64,000 bases of DNA, from NCBI RefSeq assembly GCF_014651595.1, contig NZ_BMXE01000004.1, positions 434,001 through 498,000 on the forward strand, read 5' to 3'. The notes under the pieces were generated by a model. That model was not told the DNA's origin and did not search any database. It saw only the letters and a list, made by a program, of their open reading frames with translations. The DNA is from Pseudovibrio japonicus (lineage in GTDB: Bacteria > Pseudomonadota > Alphaproteobacteria > Rhizobiales > Stappiaceae). Positions 26,562 to 34,572 of the stretch are shown one piece after another (the first letter of the stretch is position 1; every line of letters starts with the position of its first letter). Made by a program: the position numbers and the translations under genes.

Positions 26562-27356
26562 CTAGACTTCCAACCGTATCCAGATGCCTGGAAATTCGTA
26601 GGAGTTAGGCCCAATTGTTGTTGCTGGCTTCACCGTCAATCCGGTTTGTAACTCAAAATTGCTGGCAATGGGAATTTTCAGAACATCTCCGGTTGCGGGG
26701 TCATAGATCACGGCATTCTTTGCGTCATTCACGTCCAAGGTTCCGGCAATCCAGTGCATAGTCTCGGTATCTTTATATCGCACCAAAATTACATTCATCT
26801 GGGTCTTCTGAAATGGTATCTCCTTCAATGGAGAAGACTTAACCTGCTTTTTAATGTTGGTGGTGATCAGTTTTTCCTCTCTGTCAAACAGATCTCCCCC
26901 ACCAGCATTCATAAGCGTTAAGCCATTGAACAACGCCTTCCCAAATGCAGTATAATAGGTGATGTTTTTCGCTAGTGTCGGGCAGGTTTTTGCTGCGACT
27001 TCGACCATACCGGAGGGACTGTTCTCCAGGTCAGTACAATCAGAACTCTCACGATATAGAGCTTGCTTACTGCCCATACGCAACTCAAGATTGCCGGTAA
27101 CACCGTATGTCTTTTTGCCGACTTCTGCCGCAACTTGCAGCCGCTCAGACTCAAAATGCTTCACGCGCCACAAATTGACCCGCTCATCACCAAACGAACC
27201 ATCATACCCGTTACTCACATCTGCAGTATTGAGCTTGTTTGCGTCTGCCGCTGTTGCAGTAAGACCCAAATCGGTCAACGCAGCGTTGATGCAGTACGCA
27301 CCGCAAGATTTCGGGGAATGCTGTACGATACCTTTATAGACTTCAAAATCTGCCAT
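26562..27356 (-). CDS. Putative papain/C39-like cysteine peptidase, no secretion signal
   Basis: 264 residues from the ATG at 27356 (AAGGA site); the longer frame has no site and runs through the terminator of the next operon. The N-terminus has Q12 and C18 in the pattern Q-x5-C-G (SCGAYCINAAL). Near the C-terminus come H201 in MHWIAG and D219 in VIYDPATGD. This Gln-Cys...His...Asp order and spacing is that of papain-fold peptidases of the C39/YvpB kind. There is no leader or membrane helix. It converges on the trypsin-like gene (stops 41 nt apart). The fold is inferred from motif order only; a transglutaminase-like or inactive relative is possible. Confidence 0.55.
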   Translation of the reverse strand: MADFEVYKGIVQHSPKSCGAYCINAALTDLGLTATAADANKLNTADVSNGYDGSFGDERVNLWRVKHFESERLQVAAEVGKKTYGVTGNLELRMGSKQALYRESSDCTDLENSPSGMVEVAAKTCPTLAKNITYYTAFGKALFNGLTLMNAGGGDLFDREEKLITTNIKKQVKSSPLKEIPFQKTQMNVILVRYKDTETMHWIAGTLDVNDAKNAVIYDPATGDVLKIPIASNFELQTGLTVKPATTIGPNSYEFPGIWIRLEV

Positions 27357-27440
27357 TTTTTGTTTTTCCTTGTTGAGAGCAATGCTCTGCAAGGAAAGAC
27401 GCGGCATTTGGTGCACTGTGAAAATCGTGAGGTCACAGGC

Positions 27441-27472
27441 ACAAAAAAGCCCCGCTGAAACAGCGGGGCTTT
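27441..27472 (-). terminator. Intrinsic terminator of the aapJQMP operon
   Basis: On the minus strand AAAGCCCCGCTG-TTT-CAGCGGGGCTTT is followed by a T-run (TTTTTTGT): a perfect 12-bp stem with a 3-nt loop, 22 nt after the aapP stop. Confidence 0.92.
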
Positions 27473-27493
27473 GAACTTCGAACTCTGACCAGA

Positions 27494-28294
27494 TCAATGG
27501 TTGAGGATCTGGGAGAGGAACAGCTTTGTACGCTCATGCTGAGGATTGGTGAAGAATGGCTCTGGCTCATTCTGCTCAACAATCTGGCCCTGATCCATAA
27601 AGATCACGCGGTTTGCCACTTTACGGGCAAAGCCCATTTCGTGGGTCACGCAGAGCATGGTCATGCCCTCTTCCGCCAGACCGATCATCACGTCCAGCAC
27701 TTCCTTGATCATTTCAGGATCAAGCGCAGAGGTTGGCTCATCAAACAGCATAACCTTCGGGTTCATGCACAGCGAACGGGCAATCGCCACACGCTGCTGC
27801 TGACCACCGGAAAGCTGACCAGGATACTTGTTGGCCTGCTCAGGGATCTTCACGCGCTCAAGATAGTGCATCGCAATCTCTTCAGCCTGCTTTTTAGGCA
27901 TCTTGCGAACCCAGATTGGAGCCAGTGTACAGTTCTCCAAAATGGTCAGATGCGGGAACAGGTTGAAGTGCTGGAAGCACATACCCACTTCGCGGCGGAT
28001 CTCATCAATCTTCTTAAGGTCAGAAGTCAGCTCGATACCGTCAACGACGATCCTACCCTTCTGGTGCTCTTCAAGACGGTTGATGCAGCGGATCATGGTA
28101 GATTTACCGGAACCGGATGGACCACAGATAACAATCCGCTCGCCGCGCATAACCTTCAGGTTAATATCGCGCAGAACGTGAAAGTCTCCGTACCATTTGT
28201 TCATACCTGTAATCTCGATAGCCACATCGGTATCGGACACATGCATTTTCGAGCGATCCGCCTGGATATCTTCGGCAAGGTTTACGTCACTCAT
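27494..28294 (-). CDS. aapP: General L-amino acid ABC transporter, ATP-binding protein AapP
   Basis: 266 residues. It powers the uptake of many L-amino acids by the Aap system. Walker [10 protein letters not shown], signature LSGGQQQR and Walker [15 protein letters not shown] are intact, and the ending with the [12 protein letters not shown] motif is typical of polar amino-acid transporter ATPases (GlnQ/AapP/BztD). A 40-residue N-terminal extension before the ABC core matches AapP. It is the last gene of the operon, followed by a strong terminator. Confidence 0.95.
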   Translation of the reverse strand: MSDVNLAEDIQADRSKMHVSDTDVAIEITGMNKWYGDFHVLRDINLKVMRGERIVICGPSGSGKSTMIRCINRLEEHQKGRIVVDGIELTSDLKKIDEIRREVGMCFQHFNLFPHLTILENCTLAPIWVRKMPKKQAEEIAMHYLERVKIPEQANKYPGQLSGGQQQRVAIARSLCMNPKVMLFDEPTSALDPEMIKEVLDVMIGLAEEGMTMLCVTHEMGFARKVANRVIFMDQGQIVEQNEPEPFFTNPQHERTKLFLSQILNH

Positions 28295-28355
28295 TTTTAT
28301 AACTCCGAGTTTCTTTGGGCGCGTATCAAGTACGTATCAAGCACGCACCAGGCGA

Positions 28356-29474
28356 CTAGCGATGGCCGGTATGCAGTTTGCGTTCCAGATACATCGAATA
28401 TCGGGACATTGCAAAGCAGAAGATAAAGAACATGAACGCGATAAACGCATAAAGTTCCACAACAATACCATTCCAGCGTTGGTCAGCCAATGTTGGCGCA
28501 ACCAGTCCGAGAGGATCCATAAGGCCAATAATCAGCACCAGTGTAGTATCTTTGAACAGGCCGATAAAGGTATTCACGATTCCCGGGATGGAGATCTTCA
28601 GCGCTTGCGGCAGAATAATCAGACGCATGCTCTGCCAGTATCCAAGCCCAAGCGCGTCCGCAGCTTCGTACTGCCCCTTCGGCAAGGCAGCCAGACCACC
28701 GCGGATAACCTCCGCCATGTAAGCACTCGCAAACAAGGTCACCATGATAACAACACGCAGCACGATGTCAAAGTTCACGCCCTTCGGCAGGAAGTAGTTG
28801 AGCAGCACGTGCGCAACAAACAGCAAGGTAATCAGTGGCACACCGCGAATGAACTCGATGAAAATCACCGCCAGCGACTTAACGATCGGCAGGTTGGAGC
28901 TACGCGAAAGCGCAAGCACAATCCCGATCGGCAGCGAGAACGAGATACCGGATACACCGATGATCATGGTCAGCAGCAGACCACCCAGCTGAGTGGAAGA
29001 GACCGGCTCAAGACCGAAACCACCCCAAATCAGCCAAAACGCCACAAATGGGAAAGTCATAGAACCCATCAAGGCCAGACCACGCTTCGGCATACCATCC
29101 CAAAGAGCTGGAACAAGAGCCACAAACAAAAGCGCGAAGGCAAGGATCGGACGCCAGTAAAGCTCGCTCGGATAGAACCCGAACAAGAACTGATGATAAC
29201 GCTCGCGTACAACGCCCCAGCAAGCGCCGTTCTCAGTCAGTGCCCGGCACTCATCCAGTGAGTTTGCATTCCAAACAGAGTTCACAAACGCCCAGTTAAC
29301 CAAGCCCGGCACAGTCGAATAGACCACGAACAGGGAAAGCAGCGTCAGAAATGTGTTCATCGGCGAAGAGAACAGGTTCTCACGAACCCAGCCAATAGCA
29401 CCGGTTGTGCCCTTAGGCGCCGGTAACTGAGGCTTGTCAGAGGTCGCAACAAAGGCGAAATTAGTTTCACTCAT
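28356..29474 (-). CDS. aapM: General L-amino acid ABC transporter permease AapM
   Basis: 372 residues, inner membrane. The His/Glu/Gln permease signature is in the C-terminal half (YMAEVIRGGLAALPKGQYEAADALGLG), with the usual EAA loop. The long N-terminal part before the transport domain distinguishes AapM/BztC from ordinary 220-residue permeases. It begins 1 nt after aapQ ends and is followed by aapP. It forms a heterodimer with AapQ. Confidence 0.95.
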   Translation of the reverse strand: MSETNFAFVATSDKPQLPAPKGTTGAIGWVRENLFSSPMNTFLTLLSLFVVYSTVPGLVNWAFVNSVWNANSLDECRALTENGACWGVVRERYHQFLFGFYPSELYWRPILAFALLFVALVPALWDGMPKRGLALMGSMTFPFVAFWLIWGGFGLEPVSSTQLGGLLLTMIIGVSGISFSLPIGIVLALSRSSNLPIVKSLAVIFIEFIRGVPLITLLFVAHVLLNYFLPKGVNFDIVLRVVIMVTLFASAYMAEVIRGGLAALPKGQYEAADALGLGYWQSMRLIILPQALKISIPGIVNTFIGLFKDTTLVLIIGLMDPLGLVAPTLADQRWNGIVVELYAFIAFMFFIFCFAMSRYSMYLERKLHTGHR

Positions 29475-29475
29475 T

Positions 29476-30672
29476 TTAGCGCCCCTTCAGCTTTACGGAT
29501 TCGTTGTAGTAGTTCATCACCGCTGAAATCGTTAGCGAGATCACAAGATAGGTCGCCATGAGCAACAACATACATTCCATCTCACGACCGGTCTGGTTCA
29601 GCGTAATTCCGCCGAGTGTACCCGTCAGATCCATATAACCAACCGCAATCGCCAGAGAAGAGTTCTTGGTGATGTTCAGGTAGTTGGAGATCATTGGCGG
29701 AATGATGATGCGCAAAGACTGCGGCAACACCACAAGGCTCATGGTCCGCTGAGGACGAAGGCCAAGAGCATAAGCAGCTTCAGTCTGCCCTTTGCTGATC
29801 GCCATGATGCCCGCACGTACAATTTCCGCGACAAACGCAGCAGAATAGATGGAAAGTGCAAACCACAGCGCAATCAGCGGTGTACCAGCCTTTGTGCCAC
29901 CAACGTAGTTGAAGCCCTTTAGAGTTGGGAACTCCAGGCCAATTGGCATGCCCGCAATGAAGTACACAATCGCTGTTGGAACAATCAGCAGGCCAAGGCT
30001 GTAAAGCCCAACCGGCAAGATCTGTCCAGTTTCTTCCTGACGTTTCTTAGCCCAGGAGCGAAAGATGAAAATACCCGCGATTGAGGCCAGAAATACAGCT
30101 ACGACGGCAAGATAAGCGCCTTCATAGGTGAACCCTGGAATATAGAAACCACGGTTAGTTGCAACCAACGCCCCACCGAGAAGCGGCTCGGCCTGCTTTG
30201 GCTTCGGGAACACATGAATGAAGACAGCATACCATGCCAAAATCTGCAGCAGCAGCGGCACGTTACGCACACCTTCAATGTAAACCGCCATCAAACGGGA
30301 AATGACCCAGTTGTTAGACAGACGCAGCACACCGACGAAGACGCCGATGACAGTCGCAGCCAGACATGCCAGAAAAGCAACCAGCAACGTGTTGAGCAAG
30401 CCAACAAGTGCAGCCTTCCAGTGCCCGGAAGCGGAAGTGTACTCTACCAGCCTCTGACCAATGTCATATCCTGCTGGTTCAAATAGGAATCCGAAATTGA
30501 AATCTTTGCCAAGTGCTTCGAGGTTCTCGACAGCATTGCCGATGAGCATCATCACAACTGACAGAGCAACGACAAGCGCGATAATCTGGATCGTATAGGA
30601 TCTGTATCGAGCATCTCGCCACAGTTGCGACAACTGGAAGCTATTATCGGCTGGTACGGTTGAAGTGCTCAT
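29476..30672 (-). CDS. aapQ: General L-amino acid ABC transporter permease AapQ
   Basis: 398 residues, inner membrane. The permease signature is visible in FVAEIVRAGIMAISKGQTEAAYALGLRPQRT. The first helix and the following large loop (residues 60-110) are typical of AapQ/BztB, longer than simple permeases. It lies downstream of aapJ, separated by 84 nt holding a hairpin, and is coupled to aapM (1-nt gap). The partner permease is AapM. Confidence 0.95.
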   Translation of the reverse strand: MSTSTVPADNSFQLSQLWRDARYRSYTIQIIALVVALSVVMMLIGNAVENLEALGKDFNFGFLFEPAGYDIGQRLVEYTSASGHWKAALVGLLNTLLVAFLACLAATVIGVFVGVLRLSNNWVISRLMAVYIEGVRNVPLLLQILAWYAVFIHVFPKPKQAEPLLGGALVATNRGFYIPGFTYEGAYLAVVAVFLASIAGIFIFRSWAKKRQEETGQILPVGLYSLGLLIVPTAIVYFIAGMPIGLEFPTLKGFNYVGGTKAGTPLIALWFALSIYSAAFVAEIVRAGIMAISKGQTEAAYALGLRPQRTMSLVVLPQSLRIIIPPMISNYLNITKNSSLAIAVGYMDLTGTLGGITLNQTGREMECMLLLMATYLVISLTISAVMNYYNESVKLKGR

Positions 30673-30706
30673 AAGTAGCCCGCCTTATTTATTATGCTTA
30701 GAAAAA

Positions 30707-30733
30707 GGGCGCTGTCAGCCTGCAACAGCGCCC
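30707..30733 (-). terminator. Attenuator-like hairpin between aapJ and aapQ
   Basis: GGGCGCTGT (30707-30715) and ACAGCGCCC (30725-30733) form a 9-bp stem. Read on the minus strand it is followed by a short T-run (CTTTTTC). Such partial terminators after the binding-protein gene are a usual way of making more binding protein than permease. Confidence 0.75.
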
Positions 30734-30756
30734 CCTTTTGTCAGATCTCAATCAGA

Positions 30757-31779
30757 TCAACGGAATGGAGGTGCGTACTGCAGACCACCTTCGGTCCACA
30801 CCGCATTCAGACCGCGAGCAAGGTTAACCTTGGTCTGTGTACCCAGGTGACGCTCGAAGGATTCACCGTAGTTGCCAACTGCCTTAATCGCGACCAGAGC
30901 AAAGTCGTTGTTCAGGCCAATAGCAGCACCCATTTCGCCGGAAGCACCAAGCAGACGCTTGACTTCTGGATCTTTGGAAGTTGCAGCCATTTCGTCAGCA
31001 TTTGCAGCGGTGATGCCTTTTTCTTCCGCAATCTTCATCGCGTTCAGAACCCAGCGACCAATGTCTGCCCACTGATCGTCGCCATGACGGACGAGCGGAC
31101 CAAGTGGCTCTTTAGAGATGATTTCTGGAAGAATGATGTGATCAGCAGCGTTCTCGAATGTTGCACGAGAAGCAGCAAGACCGGAAGCATCGGTGGTGTA
31201 AACGTCACAAGCGTCTGCAAGGTAGTTTGCACGACCTTCAGTGTTTGTCTCGATGGACAGTGGCTCGTAAGACATGCCTTCAGCAGTGAAGTAGTCAGAC
31301 AGGTTCAGCTCTGTGGTTGTACCGGTCTGGATACAAACGGTTGCACCGTCCAGCTCTTTCGCAGAGGTAACGCCGAGAGACTTCTTCACCATGAAGCCCT
31401 GACCGTCGTAGTAGCTCACACCCAGGAAGGTGAACTTCAGGTCAGCATCACGGGAGTATGTCCAGGTAGTGTTACGGGACAGGATGTCTACCTCACCGGA
31501 AGCCAGCGCAGTAAAGCGGGTCTTACCAGTGGTTGGAGAGAACTCAACAGCATCCGCATCGCCCAGAACAGCAGCTGCGACCGCACGGCAGTAGTCAACG
31601 TCAAAGCCCTGCCACTTGCCGTTCTCATCGGTATAGGAAAAACCAGCAAGACCAGTGGAAACCGCGCAGCGCAATGTGCCGCGCTCTTGCACGTCTTCAA
31701 GAGTGCCAGCAGTTGCAGCAGACAGTGAAGTTGCCGCGAACGCTGCACCCAGCGCGACTGGAAGGATCATTTTTTTCAT
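30757..31779 (-). CDS. aapJ: General L-amino acid ABC transporter substrate-binding protein AapJ
   Basis: 340 residues with a signal peptide (positive start MKK, hydrophobic core, cleavage near AATAG at 25). It is the periplasmic binding protein for a broad range of L-amino acids. The N-terminal mature part GTLRCAVSTGLAGFSYTDENGKWQGFDVDYCRA is the family hallmark (SBP family 3). It is the first gene of aapJQMP. Its ribosome site AGAGGCTCC precedes the ATG, and a candidate promoter lies about 150 nt upstream. Confidence 0.96.
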   Translation of the reverse strand: MKKMILPVALGAAFAATSLSAATAGTLEDVQERGTLRCAVSTGLAGFSYTDENGKWQGFDVDYCRAVAAAVLGDADAVEFSPTTGKTRFTALASGEVDILSRNTTWTYSRDADLKFTFLGVSYYDGQGFMVKKSLGVTSAKELDGATVCIQTGTTTELNLSDYFTAEGMSYEPLSIETNTEGRANYLADACDVYTTDASGLAASRATFENAADHIILPEIISKEPLGPLVRHGDDQWADIGRWVLNAMKIAEEKGITAANADEMAATSKDPEVKRLLGASGEMGAAIGLNNDFALVAIKAVGNYGESFERHLGTQTKVNLARGLNAVWTEGGLQYAPPFR

Positions 31780-32357
31780 AGAATTGGAGCCTCTTTTTTT
31801 TGTCCAATTTTAAAATTCATCACCGGAAGTAGCAGGCTGTTCCCCTTCTCCTAGGACAACATCCAGGACAGACATGTCAGCGCATGCCCTTAAAGCCCCC
31901 CTATTGGCTTCAACCACTCCTCGCTAAGCATTCGATGATATTTCTATTAAAACGTCAAGAGGTTTTTATTAATAAGTTAGTCTAGCAGGCTATATTCGTG
32001 CGCTTCAGCAAAGTTTCTGTGCAATCTATATCTCGCCTGCACACGCTTTAACCATTAATCAAAATGACAAATATAGCGGCATTTACAACATCAAACAAAT
32101 TAATCCAAACAATACTGAAATATAGCGGAAATATTACTTAGATAACGGACGAAATGAAAAAACTAATCTTGAAGACTGATCTCGAAATCAGAGCAACTTT
32201 CTTCAAAAATACGTATTTCACACTAACGTTTACAATCGGATTGCACAAATAATACGCAATTTTACGAAAATGCTACGAGGAAGTCTACCTTCCCCATAGG
32301 CAAACCACGTTCAGCATTTTGGGTGCATTCAAGCTGCATTAATTGCGGATAAATCGC
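31780..32357. other. 578-bp intergenic region upstream of aapJ
   Basis: Both neighbours are on the minus strand, so this holds the aapJ promoter and the end of the glycolipid operon. It is strongly AT-rich between 31930 and 32280. No coding frame with a ribosome site is seen. A candidate promoter is listed separately. Confidence 0.6.
31930..31958 (-). promoter_or_regulatory. Candidate aapJ promoter
   Basis: On the minus strand TTGACG (31958-31953), a 17-nt spacer and TCGAAT (31935-31930) fit a sigma70-type promoter, leaving a leader of about 145 nt before the aapJ start. The leader has a small hairpin AAGCC/GGCTT. Confidence 0.5.
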
Positions 32358-32678
32358 CTAGAAATTCGGGTCCCGGCGTTTTTCCTTGTAGATAAGCCAT
32401 AGGTTTCGGAAATAAATGATCAATCCAAGGCTCTGTCCCGCAATAAAAACAGGGTCTTCCTTGACGATTGCGTAAGTCAGAAGCAGCGTACCGCCCCCTA
32501 TGGAGAAGAACCAAAACGCTATTGGAACGATCGACCTGCCGACCCGCTCAGAGGCGACCCATTGAATCATGAAGCGCATCATGAACATGAATTGCGCCAC
32601 AAACCCCCACATCACCCAGAAGTCCCATTGAGCAACAAAGACATCGTAGAGCCAGTCAAGCAGACCTGCGAACATCAA
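32358..32678 (-). CDS. Small membrane protein with lipid A biosynthesis N-terminal (LAB_N) domain
   Basis: 106 residues, about three transmembrane helices, matching the LAB_N domain found at the N-terminus of some lipid-A-disaccharide synthases and as a free protein. The FMMRFMIQWVASERVGRSIVPIAFW and GGGTLLLTYAI blocks are typical. It overlaps the upstream GT2 gene by 4 nt (ATGA), so it is last in the envelope glycolipid operon. The exact role of free LAB_N proteins is not established; a transporter-like part in glycolipid handling is a reasonable guess. Confidence 0.85.
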   Translation of the reverse strand: MMFAGLLDWLYDVFVAQWDFWVMWGFVAQFMFMMRFMIQWVASERVGRSIVPIAFWFFSIGGGTLLLTYAIVKEDPVFIAGQSLGLIIYFRNLWLIYKEKRRDPNF

Positions 32679-33451
32679 GAATCCTCCTTCGCAGGAGACT
32701 GTTCAGTGTCTGTCACCACCGTGATATCAGGAATGACTTTCCGCCGCCGCCGCAACCACCACACCCCAAACAGGTCGAGAGCTCCCACCAGGGCGCGATC
32801 AAGAATTCCATACTTTGAAACACCAAATGCCCGTTCCCGGTCAACCACATCAACATGGACGACCTCGTAGCCTTCACGAATAACTAGAGCAGGCAAAAAC
32901 CGATGCCAGCTGTCAAAGTAGGGCAGCTGCAAAAATACCTCACGCCGCAACAGCTTCAAACCACACCCGCTGTCACGCGTATTATCTTTTAAAATCGCTC
33001 CGCGTAGCTTGTTCGCTGCTTTTGACGCATAGCGTTTAAAGACCCCTGCTTTGCGCCCGAGCCGTTGCCCTGCAACTAGACCAACACGTTCCCCGCCCTC
33101 CTCCATGGCAGCAAGCATCTCACGGTAGTAAATCGGATTATTCTGCCCATCCCCATCAATAGTGGCGACATAGGTACCGCGCGCGTGCAGAACTCCGGAA
33201 CGCACAGAACAGCTCTGCCCCCCGGAGTGCTTATGATGCAGCAAGCGCAAGAACTTGTGCTCCGCCCCATAGCTCTGCAGAACGTCAAGACTGTCATCGG
33301 TCGACCCATCATCGACCACAATCACCTCAAACCTGTAGCCAACCAGCGCCTCGGCAATTTCGTCCAGCAGTGGGGGAAGGTTATCTCTCTCGTTCTTGGC
33401 CGGAATGATGACGCTAACATCGATTTCGCTCTTACCGGTACTCATGGTCAT
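32675..33451 (-). CDS. Glycosyltransferase family 2, dolichol/undecaprenyl-phosphate sugar transferase type
   Basis: 258 residues. The GT2 core starts SVIIPAKNERDNLPPLLDEI, with the nucleotide-sugar residues VVDDGSTDDS and the catalytic-site block TIDGDGQNNP. The short C-terminus without long membrane helices resembles DPM1/ArnC-like enzymes that charge a polyprenyl phosphate with a sugar. In this operon it would supply the lipid-linked donor for the ArnT-like transferase. GGGGTAG lies upstream of the ATG at 33451; the ATG at 33445 is an alternative. Confidence 0.9.
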   Translation of the reverse strand: MTMSTGKSEIDVSVIIPAKNERDNLPPLLDEIAEALVGYRFEVIVVDDGSTDDSLDVLQSYGAEHKFLRLLHHKHSGGQSCSVRSGVLHARGTYVATIDGDGQNNPIYYREMLAAMEEGGERVGLVAGQRLGRKAGVFKRYASKAANKLRGAILKDNTRDSGCGLKLLRREVFLQLPYFDSWHRFLPALVIREGYEVVHVDVVDRERAFGVSKYGILDRALVGALDLFGVWWLRRRRKVIPDITVVTDTEQSPAKEDS

Positions 33452-33504
33452 TCCAGCTACCCCTACCCTTTAACGGTACTCCGCAGAGGCTAAGGGCAGT
33501 GACC

Positions 33505-34572
33505 TTATTCAGCCCGGAGTGTCTCCGATTGTTTTTTCACGGGCGAAAAACTGTCAGTGCGCGCTGCTCGCCAGGACCTTAAACATAAGGCCGCAGAGAA
33601 ACTGTCCATGATCGGTTGCACACTGCCATTCTCACCAAACCTGAACCCGATCCGCCGCCGAGCCATCCACCGCGCGCAGCAGTAAGAAAACACCCCACCT
33701 ACAACAAGACCAGCAACCACATCACTTGGATAATGGGCACCCACAATCACCCGGCTACCAGCTATCCAGAGCCCTACAACAACAAGCAACCAGCGGATCT
33801 TCGGTGCAATCAAGGCTAAGGCAACAATCAGAGCACCTGCGGTTGTCGCATGCCCACTTGGAAAACTTGAGAGCTTTGCCTCCCACGCGAAAAAGTCGAA
33901 ATACAATGGCCCCGTCTGATCAAAGAGAACAGGCCGCGCACGCCCGATATTCCACTTCAAAACAATGGCAAGCAGACCACTGGCAGCAACAACAAAAAAC
34001 AGATAACTCCCGTATATCGTCAAATACGACACTGCCATCTTTCTACGAAACGAGAGACGCTGCCAGCCACCAAAAATCACGGCTAGAATCCATAGCCCGG
34101 TTGGAAACAGGACCCAATCGGACTCACCTAAATTCGTAACCATCGAAAAAAGATCATAGTAGGCACCAGGAAGCTGGCGCGCCCAGATCGGGCTACTATG
34201 GTCCAGAAACACAATCGCCAAACCACACAGCCCAATCAGCAGGGCCGCAATATTTTGAGGCTTCAGAAGAGGTGGCAGCGCTGGAACAGCAACAGTGCGC
34301 CGCTCTCCCCGATTTTTCAAAATAACAAAGGCATCCGCTAGCTGGCTTCGCGCATTAGACGCTGCAATGCCTAACAGGTCTCTCAGACGATCCCAAACGG
34401 TAGGATCTTCTTCAACAACGCTCGTCGTGCTTTTAACTCTTTCATAGGCATCAACTTCAGGCACCGCATCTTCCACCCGGAAAGACTGCCTTTCTTGCGA
34501 AACCTTTTCTGGATTATCCACGCCCCGCACCGGACGCTCTAGAGTGTCTATGGAGCCATCATCAATCATCAC
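33505..34572 (-). CDS. PAP2-family membrane phosphatase with long N-terminal tail
   Basis: 355 residues. The first 100 residues are a polar tail, then about five membrane helices with the three acid-phosphatase blocks: KWNIGRARP, SFPSGHA and SRVIVGAHYPSDV. Such enzymes remove phosphate from lipid A, undecaprenyl diphosphate or phosphatidate; next to an ArnT-like enzyme and LAB_N protein, a lipid A or carrier-lipid phosphatase is likely. It overlaps the upstream transferase by 4 nt and leaves a 53-nt gap to the GT2 gene. The C-terminal tail after the core is unremarkable. Confidence 0.9.
   Translation of the reverse strand: MMIDDGSIDTLERPVRGVDNPEKVSQERQSFRVEDAVPEVDAYERVKSTTSVVEEDPTVWDRLRDLLGIAASNARSQLADAFVILKNRGERRTVAVPALPPLLKPQNIAALLIGLCGLAIVFLDHSSPIWARQLPGAYYDLFSMVTNLGESDWVLFPTGLWILAVIFGGWQRLSFRRKMAVSYLTIYGSYLFFVVAASGLLAIVLKWNIGRARPVLFDQTGPLYFDFFAWEAKLSSFPSGHATTAGALIVALALIAPKIRWLLVVVGLWIAGSRVIVGAHYPSDVVAGLVVGGVFSYCCARWMARRRIGFRFGENGSVQPIMDSFSAALCLRSWRAARTDSFSPVKKQSETLRAE

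Noticed and set aside
20490-26620. Shared 14-mer GTTAGGCCCAATTG at about 20493 and 26605.
   Set aside because: One copy is inside coding sequence of the cysteine-peptidase-like gene; probably chance.
28197-29261. A 354-codon plus-strand frame opposite aapM and aapP.
   Set aside because: Low-complexity, Gln/Arg/His-rich shadow across an operon; no domain.
30694-31728. A 344-codon plus-strand frame opposite aapJ.
   Set aside because: Shadow; aapJ has a signal peptide and operon context.
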